Assembly (NCBI GenBank): GCA_047495785.1
Contig: JBLDXI010000032.1
Coordinates: 2,976,001-3,040,000 of the forward strand
Direction: 5' to 3'
DNA from: Lepidodermella squamata
Lineage: Eukaryota > Gastrotricha
DNA: 64,000 nucleotides
Shown: piece by piece, positions 43,286 through 57,092 of the stretch
Numbering within the stretch: position 1 is the stretch's first letter
Layout of the letters: each line of letters begins with the position of its first letter
Notes under the pieces: generated by a model
Database searches by the model: none
What the model was told of the DNA's origin: nothing
The model's input: the letters and a program-made list of their open reading frames with translations, nothing else
Program-made: the position numbers and the translations under genes

Positions 43286-44716
43286 ATGGTGTACAAAGCA
43301 GTTGCAGAAATTGTAACCTTGATCGTAGCGATTCTCGCTAATTCCTTCGCCATGGAAGGCGTACTCAAAGGCGAAATTCGTCAGCGAAACTACAGGTGCT
43401 TCCTCGCTGGCGCACTAGCCTCAGGGATCTACATTTGCGGCATGAGGGCTTTATCTCTGCTGAGAGCTACTTCATTCTCGTTCTTCGAGGTCGATTCGCA
43501 ACTGAACAAATGCGCACATAGGTTAGAACACAGCTTGGAAATGGCTGGCTATCTGTCTTTTCTGCTCAACCTTTGCGGCATGTTTTTCGACCACTTTCTA
43601 GGCATTGTAAGCTTTACATTCCTGTGATTTTTGATATTTTATCATATGCATGTTGCTCCAGGTGCATCCTCACCAATATAAGATAACCATGGATAACTTT
43701 CTCGTCAAAAAGGCTCCACTTTTGATAGCGGTGGGAGCGATTGCAATTGGTGAGCAACTTCCAACTTTCATCAAGGCCTAGAAATAAGATGACTTTACTA
43801 ATTATTAGCGTTGCTGGATTACACGATAATCGCCGTGTTACTACCTCAAGCTAAACTGGTAATTCCGCAGCCTGGTGTCCTGAAATCGATGGCGATTGAA
43901 TTCACTAACTGTGACGAGTCAGCATTGGAAATGGGCGGAGCTCAACTTCAACAGCCCAATTCTTTTTCGAAGACATTCAATCTCGGCGTTTTCCTTGTCG
44001 ATCTAAACAACGCCTCATCTTTCCACGGAATTTTGAACACCCTAATGACAGACATGCCTGAATCCTGCCAGCTGAATACTTCAGCAGATGCTTTGCTCGA
44101 CATTTACTTGTCTGCTTTGATGGATAACGAGGACCATAACATTTCAATCTCAAGCGGCTGGAATTGGTGCTCCAGTTATTCCAACAATCTTTACGAATAC
44201 TCGTTCGAACTCCTGGTAATGGTTGTCACGATACTAGTCTTGGCATTCATCGTAGTGTGCCACTGCACCTTTCGCCGAGTCATCAACCGGTCGAACGGGC
44301 GGACTAAAGAAAAGGTGGCTAAATTGAACACAACAGCAGCAATTCTGTTGTCTGCTTTCACCGTATGCTGGGTCCCATTTGTTGTCCACGAATTTACCAT
44401 GGCCTTCCTAGTACAGCAGATCACCGATTCGAGTCACTTCAGTTCTCACGCCATGACACTTCAAAATGTGCTTTACACTTTTTTCCTGTCAATTCCTATC
44501 GTCATTCCGGTGATTTATGTCGCGAGAATCGGAGCAATTTTCCGTTATTTATCGGGAAAATATTCGTTTCTCCGATGTCGGGACATAAGTGGCGAATTAG
44601 CCACGCCGGTGTCATCATCAATTGCAATCCCCTTGTCGGCGTCCACGCATAGATTAAGCGTCGCTCTCAATCTACATCTTGGGCGTATAGACGGTCGACT
44701 GGTCCAAGTTTTCTAG
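43286..44716 (+). CDS. Rhodopsin-like GPCR of the DHF family, gene 3
   Basis: 438 residues; exons 43286-43606, 43662-43749, 43809-44716. Very close to gene 2, with the same exon lengths in exons 1 and 2. TM3 end FDHFLGIVHPHQY, TM6 FTVCWVPFVVHEF, TM7 LSIPIVIPVIYVARI, C-terminal SSSIAIPLSASTHRLSVAL shared with gene 2. Differences concentrate in TM1, TM4 and TM5. The high similarity, also in introns and flank, marks a recent duplication. Confidence 0.87.
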
Positions 44717-45549
44717 TAAATTTTGTGATAATTTCATAATAAAAAATATCCGCCTACTGTCCGTGCGTCTGCCTATTCAATGGCATTTTCCTCCAATTTA
44801 CCTGCCCGATGTCCCGCAGCAAGTTTCTGCCGAGTAATTTCGCCCGTCTGTACTAAATAATTTCGTAGTTCATGTCAGACAGAAGACTGAAGTGTCAGGA
44901 CATTTTGTCGTGATATGATGCAAGTTATATCTCTCCTCTGTCTCACTTTGCAACTGCCGCTTTTTCATTATGATCTTTGGCTTTTTGGTCCGGAATCCTA
45001 CACTTTCCTCCTAGAAATGCCAGCAAAATCACGGTTCAAAGAGTAAAGTTATAACAAATCTGCAGGCGGGAAAAGTAGCATAATTAGCCACGAGCTTTCG
45101 TCCAGTTTGAAGTTCAAAAAACTTTCCAACCTTATTCGGCCTGAATAGGATTGCACACGATAAGCGACAGCTGAGTCGCAAGAAAAGAAAACGAATTCAA
45201 AATTGCGAGTAATTTTATGGAAAATCGAAACCAGGGGGCAAATAAGACAGAAGCCATAAGAGCGGGTGCATTTCACGCTTGGCTGCTCGCTGTGCTTTAT
45301 TTGTATAAGAATCTGATAATTTAGATGACGCTGTTTATATATATATGAGGAAATGCCGCCCGAGTGAACCGCGACTTCATATATTGAACTACAGTCTATC
45401 AACATTTTTTATAATATTTTAAAGAAAGCCATATAAATCTTTTAAAACTAAACAACATCAGGATAGCTGCTTTTCTAGGTTGTATTTCAAGAGTAATAGG
45501 ATGGCCGCTTTCCAAGAACTTTCAAACAGTGTCAAACTAAGCCTGAAAG
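44717..45549. other. Intergenic, no gene recognised
   Basis: Spacer between GPCR genes 3 and 4. An open frame on the minus strand (45049-45405) has no recognisable feature. Confidence 0.45.
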
Positions 45550-47918
45550 ATGAGCTTTATGACGGCTGTTGAGGTTTTGACTCTCGTGGCAGCCGTCCTA
45601 TGCAATGGTTTCGCCATGTATGGAGTCGTGAAAGGCAACATAACGCTGAAAAATTACAGGCGATTCCTCATCAGCCTTCTTGCGTCGGGAATTTACGTTT
45701 GCACCATCCGAGCCGCCTTTCTTACCCGAACAGCCGTAGTCTACGTTTTGGACGTAGATTCAGGTGTCAATAAATGCATTCACAAGTTTGAACACAGTCT
45801 GGAAATGACAGGCTTCATCTCGTACCTGCTCAACCTCTGCGGAATGTTTCTGGACCATCTGCTAGGAATAGTTAGTACAAACGAGCTCAATAACTTCGCT
45901 TTAATGATAATTTCCCTAATTTCAGGTCTACCCGCATAGATACAGAAAAGTCATGGACAAATTTGTTGTGAAAAGAGCGGTTGTCTTCATTTGGATTGGC
46001 ATGTTGATTCTAGGTAAGCATTGTTTTTAGAAACCAGAGAAGTCACTTTTTCAAGTCGTTGGGTCATTATTTTTCAAACCGCCAAATGAATCATCGAGGG
46101 GATCACCAAAATTCGACCCTATTTGCTTGACGGAATCTTGTTCAGCACCTTCGCAGTTCGCAGAGCCCAAAATTTCCAAACCAACTCGGAGGTTACATTT
46201 TCAATTTTAATTTTACGGGGATATCGAAAAATCGAAAATCATGTATACGGAAAACGGGCAAAATATATATAATAACCAGTAAGTGCCCAGGGGAATGTTG
46301 ATCCGGCCCTGAACCAGATTCCGTCATGCAAATGAGGTCAAATTGTTTGGTAATCATTCTTCATCTGATGATTCATATGACGGTCTGAAAACTTATAACC
46401 CTGTTGAATCAATAAATTTTTCGAAGCATTGTTTACTTTTTGAAATTTGATATGCAAATTCTCATTTTTTCGGGTAAGCCATTATTATATACTAGAAATT
46501 TTGAACTATTATTTGGGCCTTGTGCAAAAAATAGCGCCAAGTTTTCTCGGGCCCTAACATACATAAAGTACGAATGACAATTTGTTTGCCTCGCATGAGG
46601 AATTTTTTGGGGCGGGTTTCGCCAGCCGATAGATCTAGTCCTGTTGTAAAATTTCCTAAAATCCGCGTTAAATTGGGATAAAATTTCTGAAATTGGTGAC
46701 TAAAATGCTTCTTGTGGTTTTTGGTGAGAAAGTTCATTTTTGAAAAACCCGCCCCAAAAAATTCCTCATGGTTACGGAGTTATAAAAAAATGCGAAGCAA
46801 AAAATTATCATTCGCACTTCAGCTTTTGACTTCTGACAATTTATAGAAAAATCCCATAAAATTTCAAATTTTGAAATGAATTATCCACAATTTTATTCAT
46901 CCATTAAAATAACGCCCCTCGATTTCAGTTCTCAAAAATGGAAGCTCAAATGTGATAGCTCTCCAAAGACGAGGGGAACAGTGGGCGTATTTGGAAGTGG
47001 GTTAAACGAGCCTTTCCAATTTACCAATTTTCCCAATTTCTTTCAGCAACTTTGGATTTCGCGTTGTTTTCAATACTCCTTCCTCGGCTAATGGAAGTAG
47101 CCCCAGTCCTTAAATCGAACGAAAATCCCAAAACTATCGCTGTAACATACTCCAACTGCGCAGTTGAAACGCTGGTAAGTACTAACCTTGGGACCTCGAA
47201 TCGCGATCAGCCATTGTTTGTGAACGACTTCGCAACCGGCGTAATCCACCTCAACCCTAACGATGCCCAGGCGATACATAACCTCCTCAGTACAGTGACA
47301 AAGACATTGGATTGCCGTCTCAATGTTTCAACAGACGTTCTACTAGACCTTTACATCAACAGTTTGATGGCTACATCAGAAGTTTCGGTTAAAAGCTCAT
47401 CTTCATGGTCGTGGTGTTCCTACTTCGAAGGGTCCTTAGACAAATCAACCGACTATCTCGTGCTGTTCCTAACTATAGCTTCCATGATTTTTATCGCAAC
47501 GTGCTACTTGACCTTTCTTCGAGCCGCTAATCAATCAACTGGAAGAGCTAAACGGCAAATCAATAGGCTGCTAGTTACTACAGCAACACTAATGCTGACC
47601 TTCAGCATATGCTGGGTGCCTTTTGTTGGCCTAGAATTGTCGATGGCCTACTTTGTCAAGACACATATCGACGAATCAAATTTCATCGCATTTCACCCGG
47701 CTTTTTTGATACTACACAACATTTTGTACACGCTGTTCTTGTGCTCACCTATCGTAGTACCACTGGTATATGTCACGCGAATCACGGCTGTTCGCGACTG
47801 TCTGGCGAAGAGATACTCATTTTTCGTAACTTTAAATCGAATCAAACGGCCGAATAATCAGCAGCTAATACATTCTGCTGTGGGGGTCGTCTCATCATCG
47901 TCGCATGTGAAAAACTAA
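45550..47918 (+). CDS. Rhodopsin-like GPCR of the DHF family, gene 4
   Basis: 426 residues; exons 45550-45870, 45926-46013, 47047-47918. TM1 LTLVAAVLCNGFAM, TM3 ends LDHLLGIVYPHRY (DRY replaced by DHL), ECL2 Cys in DCRLN, TM6 FSICWVPFVGLEL, TM7 FLCSPIVVPLVYVTRI. The second intron, about 50 bp in genes 2 and 3, is 1033 bp here and contains an inverted-repeat element (46566-46808). Confidence 0.86.
46566..46808. repeat. Inverted repeat element in an expanded GPCR intron
   Basis: A perfect 25-bp inverted repeat starting ATGAGGAATTTTTTGGGGCG (46595-46619) pairs with 46745-46769. Imperfect pairing continues outward (AGTACGAATGACAATTTG with its counterpart near 46790-46808). Probably a MITE or MITE pair that enlarged the intron; no target duplication was identified. 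Confidence 0.6.
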
Positions 47919-48189
47919 TGAAATAATAATATCACTTTATTAACTACAACATGCACTTGACGCCTCAAATAAAAATTGTCATTTTTTTATCAGTACGGCG
48001 TGTTTTTTCGAAATATTAGCTCCTACTAAATAAATGTTTTTTTTCTGCCCGCGACGGGGATTTCCCAGCGGATTAGTACGGTAATTCATCTTCGCAATTA
48101 TCGGGGATAAATTTCCTAAAAAAAGAGGTACTCAGGCAGTTGTGCAACTTTTAAGCCGCATCAACATCAGCGAAAAATCTACAAATTTA

Positions 48190-49846
48190 ATGCTTCACAT
48201 CAGCATAGTTGATTTAGTCATACTAGCCGCGGCGCTGGCTGCTAACTGCCTAGCTCTCGACGGAGCTATTCGCGCTAACATTCGGCTGCCAAACTACCGG
48301 CGATTTCTAAAAAGCCTCCTGGTCAGTGGCATATTCCTATGTTCACTAAAATTTGTTTTCCTAACGCTGGAGGCGATACTTGAAAACGGCAATTTCGAGT
48401 TTTATTCAATCAAATGCGCGTTTCAAGTTCAACGAAGCTTGGAAATGATCGGCCTCATGACGCTGTTGCTTAGCAACGCGGGCATTTTCTTCGATCATTT
48501 CATCGCCCTTGTAAGTTTTTCTGTTAATTTTTTAAATTTAATTGAAAAATTTGTAAAATTTCAAGGTTTATCCGCATCGTTATAAATTCATAGCTAATAA
48601 TCCTGTACTAAAATTGGCAGTTTTCTTTCAATGGGCTATCGCAATAGGAATAGGTAAGGCGCTGCCTATCTTTTCAAATTCAAATTGAGCTTTTTTTCTC
48701 TTTAGTCTTGGCTGATCACAGTCTATCGACTGTTTTAGCTTTTCTTAACGCTTCCGAGTCAGAATCGAACGATGCTATAACTTCTGAAGTCGAGCGGCTT
48801 CTACAACCGACGGAGAATAAAACCGACCTTATCATTGAATCGCCTCGAAATCGCGACAATGTAATGAACCCTGACTTGGCTTTCGCGATTCAAAGCGCGT
48901 ATTCAAACTCATTCGACCGAAACGGAGCATCTGAGTATAATTAATTTCGGTGTTCAAGTATCAATTTAATTTGATTATTTTCAGCAGCAGTGATTCAGAT
49001 TTGAGCGTTTCGTTAGACGCACTCATGGACATTTCCATGGGGCTTATGGACGATATTCAGGCGAATAATAGCGGCCCGTCGATTGAAAATCGTATATCTA
49101 GGGTCGAGTCGGCTGTTTGCACGTATTTCAACCGAAAATTTCATTTATCGCTGGAACTTCTCCTGATAATTCTCATGATTTTATCGGTTATTTTCATGTC
49201 AATATGCCAAATCACTTTCGCGAAGGTTGGTTTTTTCAATATATTATTTTTGGAATCTTCGCCTATTTATTTTTTTGCTCAGGTGATGAAGACTAAAATG
49301 GGCACAACACGGCAGAAGTTGCAGAAAATCAATATCACCAGCTTTTTCTTGTTGGGAACGTTCGGTGTTTGGTAAGACACAGGATTATATCGTCTCGCCT
49401 TATTTTCGTACCCCAAAATGGGATAATTTTAATATAGCTGGCTTCCTTTCATGACGAACGAGATTATCATGGCGTTTGTCGTACCCTTCATCCAGCGTCG
49501 GACTAACAACGAGGAGAGCATAGTGCCAAAAAGCGAACTCTTCGCCTTTCATAACGTCCTATATGGGCTATTTAAGACAACACCGCTCATCGTGCCGCTT
49601 GTACTCATCGGACGTATCGGGTCAATTAAAAAGTGATAATTTTGACGAATTTAATTAACCAAATGTCTTAAAGTTTTCCATCACAGACATGTCATGTCTA
49701 GGTTCAGGTGCAGGAAGCCTGCCGAAACTGTAGACGCGCCGCAGCCGAAAAAAGAAGCCAAACCTTTTATTCGGCCTTTTGAATTGCCTAGCAAGGTTAA
49801 TGGAGAAACGAGTAACATCAATACTCATGCTTCCTCTGAAAAATAA
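48190..49846 (+). CDS. Rhodopsin-like GPCR of the DHF family, gene 5
   Basis: 440 residues, seven exons: 48190-48510, 48566-48653, 48706-48934, 48985-49225, 49283-49371, 49438-49632, 49687-49846; all phases agree. Start chosen at the ATG that puts 25 residues before the ALDGA block, as in the paralogues. TM3 ends FDHFIALVYPHRY, TM6 is split by an intron inside CW (FGV-C|W-LPFMTNEI), TM7 KTTPLIVPLVLIGRI. The last exon encodes a Lys/Pro-rich tail. It has three to four more introns than genes 2-4. Confidence 0.85.
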
Positions 49847-51991
49847 CAGTATAATAATGTATTTTCAGCCCGAGTTATTGCGTGTAATAAAAATGAGCAT
49901 TTTTTTATATTACCTAATAATCAATGTCCAAGGCGAGGGTAACAATAAAACCTTTGATGCCCGGCGACTATGATTTATAGCGAAAAGCAACATTAATTAT
50001 CTCATCGATATCTCTGTTGGCGATCACATCGATTTGCAAGCTGCTTAATTCAGATGAATTATAGATGGCGACCGCGGCGGCACCATACCTTTCCTGTTTT
50101 ATGTCGATATTTAGCCGCTTTTTTTATACTCCAAGCTTTTATGCTTATGAATCAAATTTTATTAGCTACGTGGTAATTATTTAGTTGCGGCATTTAATTC
50201 ACCGGCTGTTTCATTCCTTTTAACTATGCGATCAAAATTATGCCTTATAATCCGATTTATAGATGGATCCAACGCTGTGCAGAGGTGTCCTGGGCGCGAC
50301 AAGGGTCCTTTTACATGCGATTAAATGAAGGCTCTTGAATTACGATCAGCTGATGATCGCGATGATTATTTCTTTCCAGTAAATTGCAATTATGCAGCCA
50401 TTTTAATCCGATGTGGCCTTATTCGGGTGTACAGGAAAAGCACAGACAAGACGATAACTCTAAACCGTAGCGAAATTCAAGCTTTCTTCATCTTAAAATC
50501 CTCTTATTTTCGCTAGAATTCGAAACTTTTACGGACATGTTTTTCATTTGTTTTCAAGGTTCTCCGGTCGCTATATTATATTTACTAGCATAAGCCCTTG
50601 TTGTCGAACCTGGGGGTTAATTTTCTAATGGTGTTTTAATCAACGTTTTATCTCAAAAGCGTTAGTATCCGCGCTTCTCACGTGAGTTTCTCCCACTTTC
50701 GAGCAGCACTAATCGACGCCTCTTCGAGTGACTAGTGATCGGATTCAAAAATACATCACAGAAATTAGTGTTTGTCATCGATAGCAACGGCTTCTGCTAG
50801 ATTTTCTTGCCAAAAGACACCGCACTTTTTGATATAAACACCCCCGCCTTTCGTTGAACGTATTACAAGGCGGCGGCAAGGTGTCACACCTCGAATGCTC
50901 GTCTATTTTGTTATTTTTTCATTAGTTCAATAGCAAGAAATCAGCTATTTAGTCATTAAACCGAGAAAAAAGGTTGACAAAATGACTTTGCGGTTGACAT
51001 TATCGCGACCATCAAAAGGCCTATACATACAAGTTGTCTATATTGTCTGAAAAAAACCTATTTACAAACCCCCGTTGCCCAGCCAGCGCTTTACCCTACC
51101 CCAGATAGCAAATTTATAGCATAAAGCCAATCAGAATATTGGAATGATCAATGTTCCCTCCACAAGTATTCTCTAGCGGCCAAAAGTATTGTTGTAAAAT
51201 ACCACATTCAATGATGGTGACAAAATATGACGATGAATTTTCATACGTCACTTTCGTTTTGAATGACTACGGAAAAGAATTATTTATAACTGGAGTAAAA
51301 AACTCAATAACTCCATTAGCTCGAGTTCTTTCTCACTGTTAATATTATTGATATATATTATCGGTATTTCGGTGCGCTACATACACTGAGTTTGTTTGCT
51401 TAACTCACGGCTTTTTTGCAGAATAAATGCGCATCCAACTTAATAACTTGCTTCTATGATGTTATTTTTCACCTTGATTCCGCAGATGATGTGGATATTA
51501 TATAGGTATAGAGTATAGAGATCTCATCTCATTTATTATAATAAACAGATGTGTGCACGGTGATTTTATTCGTCCGAATTTCGGCGCGCGCGCGCTAATT
51601 TAGTTAGATTTGTTATATTACTCTGCTCACGAAAACTGAGACATTTTGTTTAATTTTTCGGTTTTCCCTCGCGGGTTGAGTGGGCTGTATGGACTCCTTG
51701 TTCAAAATGCTAAGCAAAATTTGGCGGATGTTGAATAATATCGCGAATTCCCACCGTGTTCAGTTTCCGCTTCCTGATCTTTGTTATTTTTATACCTAAA
51801 AACATTTGACTGCGAATTACACGGTGACATAGGACAGCATTCTTAAGATTATAAATTTTTTATATAATATTTCTAACGCTGAAAATACGAGTAATATGTC
51901 CTTATATTATATTCGCATTCACGGACTCCTTATAGGAATTTAATAAGCTAAATGTGGCTGCCTAAAAAGTAGCGTGTGGGCCAATAATTTG
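49847..51991. other. Intergenic, no gene recognised
   Basis: About 2.1 kb of AT-rich sequence. Short frames have no domain or paralogue. TAATAAGCTAAATGTGG near 51939 also occurs near 34818 upstream of the GPCR pseudogene, possibly a shared upstream element. Confidence 0.4.
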
Positions 51992-54368
51992 ATGATTTAC
52001 CTCGTCATTTTCGATACAATCGCCCTTGTGCTCGCCTTCATCGGCAACAGCCTAGCTTTGGAAGGCGTCGTCAAAGGCAGCATCAAGCTACAAGGCTATC
52101 GGCGATTTCTCATCAGTTTACTAGCCGCTTGTTTGTACACATGTTGCCTGAGAACGATTTCCCTAACCCGGCAGATAATTCTACTGATAACGGGCGAGGA
52201 GGATGAGAGCGTAGATTCGCCATCAGCAGCTGGCGGCGATGATCAAGCGGGCTCTCAATCGGACGAGTACGACTTCTCCTCGCTAAGATGCGTCTTTCAA
52301 ATTCAACGAAGTCTAGAAATGGCTGGTTTTATCGCGTTTTTACTCAACCTCGCCGGCATGTTTCTCGACCACTTTTTAGGAATTGTAAGAAATTTAAGGA
52401 GGATTTTTTTATTTTTTTATTACGATTTTTTCTGCAGATGTACCCTCACCGTTATAAAGAGCTGATGAACAAAACCGTGATAAAAAGTGCTGTTTACCTA
52501 ATTTGGCTGCTGGCCGTGATGATAGTTCTAGGCGATCATGCGTTATCATCTGCAATCATGCAAGGGACGAACAGCGAAAGTGGGACAGGCGAGAAGCTAG
52601 ACTCGAAGCTATTGCCTATACAATACGAAAATTGCACCCTGCACCTGAGGCGCAGTCAAGCCGACCTGCCTGCCCTACTCGGCCTCGGCGATCGAATGAA
52701 CAGCGTCGCGCCTATGACAGAGCAGCAAATTCATTCAATAATAAACAGGTAAGCAAATATTTTGACCGTTAACAAGTAAAAGGGGGTTTGCGAAATTTTT
52801 CGAATCGTGAGGTTTTGATACCGCTTTCAAGATCAACTAAAGAGGAATCAAACGATATCAAAAAGAGGTTGATAGTCACCAGGGTTGCTGAGGAAATGGG
52901 CTTCAAAGTTTACGGGGGAAAATTGTCAATTTCGAAAAATGCGCGCTTAAAAAATTAGTTTTTTATTGCATCAATTACGTAATAATTCGTCGCGCAATAA
53001 ATTCTAATGTCATTTTCTTATGCGCAGTCGAGATTTTTGGGGGTAATTTGAGGTGAGGAAAATAGCTAGATATGCAAAATTTTTGATTGAATCAACCTGA
53101 ATTTTCCACGTCATCCTAAATCGATGAGCTGGTACGGCGACAAAACAGCAACTTCGCAGAACATCGAATGCGACAAAACAGAATTTTTTTATTTCGCGAC
53201 AAAACAGCAAAAACTTACAATAAAAGATGCATCGTGTTTTTGCTGTTATGTCGCGTTTGCTTTTTTGGGTATTTGCTGTTATGACGGTCTGCCGATGAGC
53301 TTGGGGTCTCCCGACTTGTGAGTGGATGGGAGCCTCTTAGAGGTCTGAGGTCTGAATTTTGAAAATTCGAAATTCTCGTCAAAAACTGAGTAAGATCATC
53401 TTGGATTCCAGGAATAGTCCCTCTTCAATTCAATATGTTTTTGTCATTTGCTGGAAAATACAGAAAATACGCCAAACCCCACTTTACACTTGATGGCCAT
53501 TTAATTGACCTAAATAATCGACGAAATTTCTTTTTTTTTCCAGTTCACATTTTGTCGGAGCAAATGGGTCAGCATGCGCGTTGAATCTAACTATGGACAT
53601 GGTGTTGGACATATCTCTCAATTTAATGGATAGACTAGATACGGCCGAGTCCGTGCCTCAATCAAGGCCAGCCGCGTGGTGCTCCTATTTCGATCGGAGC
53701 GTTTACCTCTCACTAGAAATCATCGTCCTTCTGCTAATTGTCTTCGACATAATTTTCATGTTCACGTGTCACTTCGCGTTCAGTAAGGTCGTGCAACAAA
53801 AAACTGGGCGAGTTAGGGAGAAATTGCGCAAACTCAACATCAACACGTTCCTACTACTCGCTGGCTTCTTGATCTGTTGGATGCCGTTTATTTCCCACGA
53901 AATTTCAATGGTTTTAATGATCAAATTCATAGCGTTGAATTATTCCGGGGAGGGTGACCAAGGCATTTTCACACTCGGCAATTTCTTCATTCTACACAAA
54001 GTCCTTCACTCAATTTTCATGTTGTCATTACTTCTCGTCCCACTTGTATTTGTCTCAAGAATTGGAGCTGTCAAAAAGTACGTTTTACCGTCTAGACAAT
54101 GCTAATGGCTAATTAACCCGTCTCGTTATAATTAATTAGGTATTTAACGCTGAAATACGGCGGTGTTTTGGGCGAGCTTGTCAAACATTGTCGAAAAGAT
54201 CTCAACGAGACGAGCAATAAGAAGCGACAAACGATGAGCACACAGGACGACGTCAACGTCACCGGCGCTGTCGCACCCCTTATTCATCATGCAACCCAGG
54301 CTGCTGGACTAAATTTCATTATCAGCTTAGAGAACAGTGACGAAGTCATTCAGGCCACGCGAGTTTGA
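51992..54368 (+). CDS. Rhodopsin-like GPCR of the DHF family, gene 6
   Basis: 488 residues; exons 51992-52384, 52438-52748, 53544-54077, 54140-54368. TM1 ALVLAFIGNSLALEG; an acidic insert in the first extracellular loop (GEEDESVDSPSAAGGDDQAG) not seen in the others; TM3 ends LDHFLGIMYPHRY; TM6 FLICWMPFISHEI; TM7 LLLVPLVFVSRI. The intron after exon 1 is kept, but the next one found in genes 2-5 is absent, so TM4 and ECL2 are contiguous. The 795-bp second intron contains a repeat (about 53124-53296) that reappears around the hAT element at 60.8 kb. AATAAAG at about 54572. Confidence 0.86.
53124..53296. repeat. Hairpin repeat with GACAAAACAGCAA / TTGCTGTTATGTCG arms
   Basis: CGACAAAACAGCAA (53138 and again near 53199) pairs with TTTTTGCTGTTATGTCG (about 53237-53252). 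The right part, 53241-53293 (GGGTATTTGCTGTTATGACG), is the same sequence that flanks the hAT insertion at 60842-62791 and so shows that site without the insertion. Lies in an intron of GPCR gene 6. Confidence 0.75.
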
Positions 54369-57092
54369 AGCCTATGTATATCAATGCGGCTGGGAGTTTG
54401 ATCAAATTCTAATAGTGTACATATTATAGCACACGGTTCTTTCACGCATGTCCCTGGCGGGCTGTTAGCAGGCAGGAACCGGTTATTTGCATTTTTTATA
54501 AAAATAATTTTGAGAAATTGCGGCTTTAGTATTAGCATAAAATGTGTATTATGAGATGCTGAAAAGGATAATAAAGAAAATGTTCTACTGCTTTAATGAA
54601 AGAATCTTATATACCTTTGGGTTGAAGTTTTTTAATTCTTCATTCTTCGTCACCTGCTTTTATTAGCTACTGAAATGCGAAATTGAGCCGTGTTTTACCG
54701 CCATGATGCTGAAAGAGTACAGGTAATATTTTAATTACTGTTTTTTTATTGTTCCCATTTTTTATCATGAAAATCGTAATAATTAATTGGCGAGGAATAT
54801 TTTTATTTTATTTTTATTTTTAAATTTTATTTCTACCAAGCTACCAGGGTTGCTGAAAGTGAGCAGAATTGAAAATAAAAAATGTCCCTTGGAAACAAAG
54901 TGAAAAATTGCTCCCGTGTACGCATTTTTGTTATGCGGATTCAGGGACATTTTTGAGAGTTACTCTGCGAAAAATTACTTTGCCTTGTTATAAAATCATA
55001 ATTATAATTATAAATAATAAATGAGATGGTTTAAGGGTTCTTATGAGGTCCGCCGGAAATATCAGTCACTCTTAATTTGTAATATCGAAGGTGATCGCCA
55101 TTCAACTTTATGGCCTGATTCTCTTCTGACGGAAGGGAAAATGCTCCTGAAAAATAATCCCATTCTTATAATGCATTTCCGTTTACGAGGTTGAACGTAC
55201 AAATTATGAAGCCTTGATTATAAGAAATCACAAACCCAGCATTTTATGGAGCACTAGAATGTCCCATAAGTTTGACTCCACTAATTTTATATACAAGGTG
55301 TTCAAAAAATAATAGGTAGTTATAAATAGCTTTGCTACTTTTGGCACGCGATTCAGCGTTTTCGAGCTAAAAGCTGGATATTATTTAACGAACACCTTGT
55401 ACTTGGTCAAAAATTAGGCCACATGACTGCGGTGGGTCTGAGGTTGGCCAGAATCGTGTCAAAAGTGATCTAATCACTGATCACTGAAGTAGAAATTACA
55501 GACTCTATGTCGGCTCTGTCTGTAATTTTGATCCTTCGGCGTCGACTCTATAGCGGAAGGACTAGTAGAAACTTCAAGAATTTGTCGGAACTGCTCATTC
55601 CCAATCAATTATATTATTGTATCGCAGACTTAATATTTTTGGTTTTCATTAGGCACCCCGCAGAAACCTTTTCACACCGTACTTCGTTATTTTGGAAGTT
55701 TGGCCAACTCCTAACAAAAAACCCTATGAGCGGGAAATATTTTAGGCGTTCTCCAAACTTTTATTTATTGCACACTCACACGCGCCTATTATGTAGTGCT
55801 CATTTTTTCTGCGTCTGGAAACAATTTATAAATGCCAGAGTCGGAATTTTCGGGGCAAAATCAATTCCTTGAAACAATACTCGCGGCTCACGCCAAGAAA
55901 AGCCACCACCTACTATATGACTGATTTCCCATAGCAATTTCTCGCGATTCATATCGATTTTGGTGCAGCTTGCATCTCATTTGTATAGAAGCAAAGGGAC
56001 CTTCGCGTAAATAACAATTGAATAACGATATAATATCGTAAGGCAGATGAATTTTATTATAGACAAAACTAGAATGTGCGCTCAGTGGTAATTTGTCGTA
56101 GCGCTCGCTCCATTAACCATATGAACATGTGCGTGAGTATGCAAAGCTAAAAATGCGAGAAGTGCGACCTATTGTTTTCGATGATATGAAAAATGACCCC
56201 GTCCTAAGCTGATTACTATCGCTGATTACCAAATACGACAAATAATACGCCCGTGCCAAAAAAAATACTTGATAGAACTATTCGGAAGTCTGCAAGATCC
56301 GAGCACTCGAATTCTAGTCTGAAATCAGTGCGACCGTTCCGCTTTGTATCTCTGTTAACCCCCGTATACAAGATCGGCGTTAATGCAATTGATTATTATT
56401 TCTCCCATGAGGCTGCTTTTCGCTAACCGGGCGTGAGAAACGCATGTCTCTCCCCCCGATATCATAGCAAGGCATTTTCTTCTGTGCTGATTTTTTTTGT
56501 CAAGTATTCAAAACACTCGAAAAGTGGGAAACTAGTCTATAGTGACGCGTGCTTCGTGCTCATCTTCCATCATTCATCATAATAGCGGGGTAGGTGGACC
56601 GCGGCAGGAAATAGAAGCAATACGAGTCGCAGTTCTTATGCTTACGTAAAGCGAGCTGATTCACGCGATCGATAGCTCGCCAATACTTCCTTTTTGCTAT
56701 ATGAGACTTTTAGTATAGGACGTTTTTCCTAAAAATCGCTTTAATATTACAGAGCCGGTGCGGTGCATCTAATATTTAGACTCACTTTCGTCTCACTGCC
56801 GTACATTTTACGGCACAAAGCGCTATATAACAAATACACTGCTCCTATCTACTATATACATGAAAAAATTCGGATTATCTGGCTAAATTAGCAGGCAGGC
56901 CGTGTGTTTTAGGATTGATCAAGCTTTTACGGAAATTACTCCCCTCGTATTTAATGTCTGATTCGCCTAGGGCGAGACAACTTTACAATCAAGTTTTTCG
57001 CATTTCCTGTAAATGAGATTTGTTTATATATCTTCCGGGGACTTAGCTTAGATACCTGAAATGTAGACACTTTTATCAGTTTCCATTTTAAA
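54369..57092. other. Intergenic, no gene recognised
   Basis: About 2.7 kb between GPCR genes 6 and 7. The longest plus frame (55507-55872, 121 codons) has no recognisable domain. No RNA gene or repeat was identified. Confidence 0.45.
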
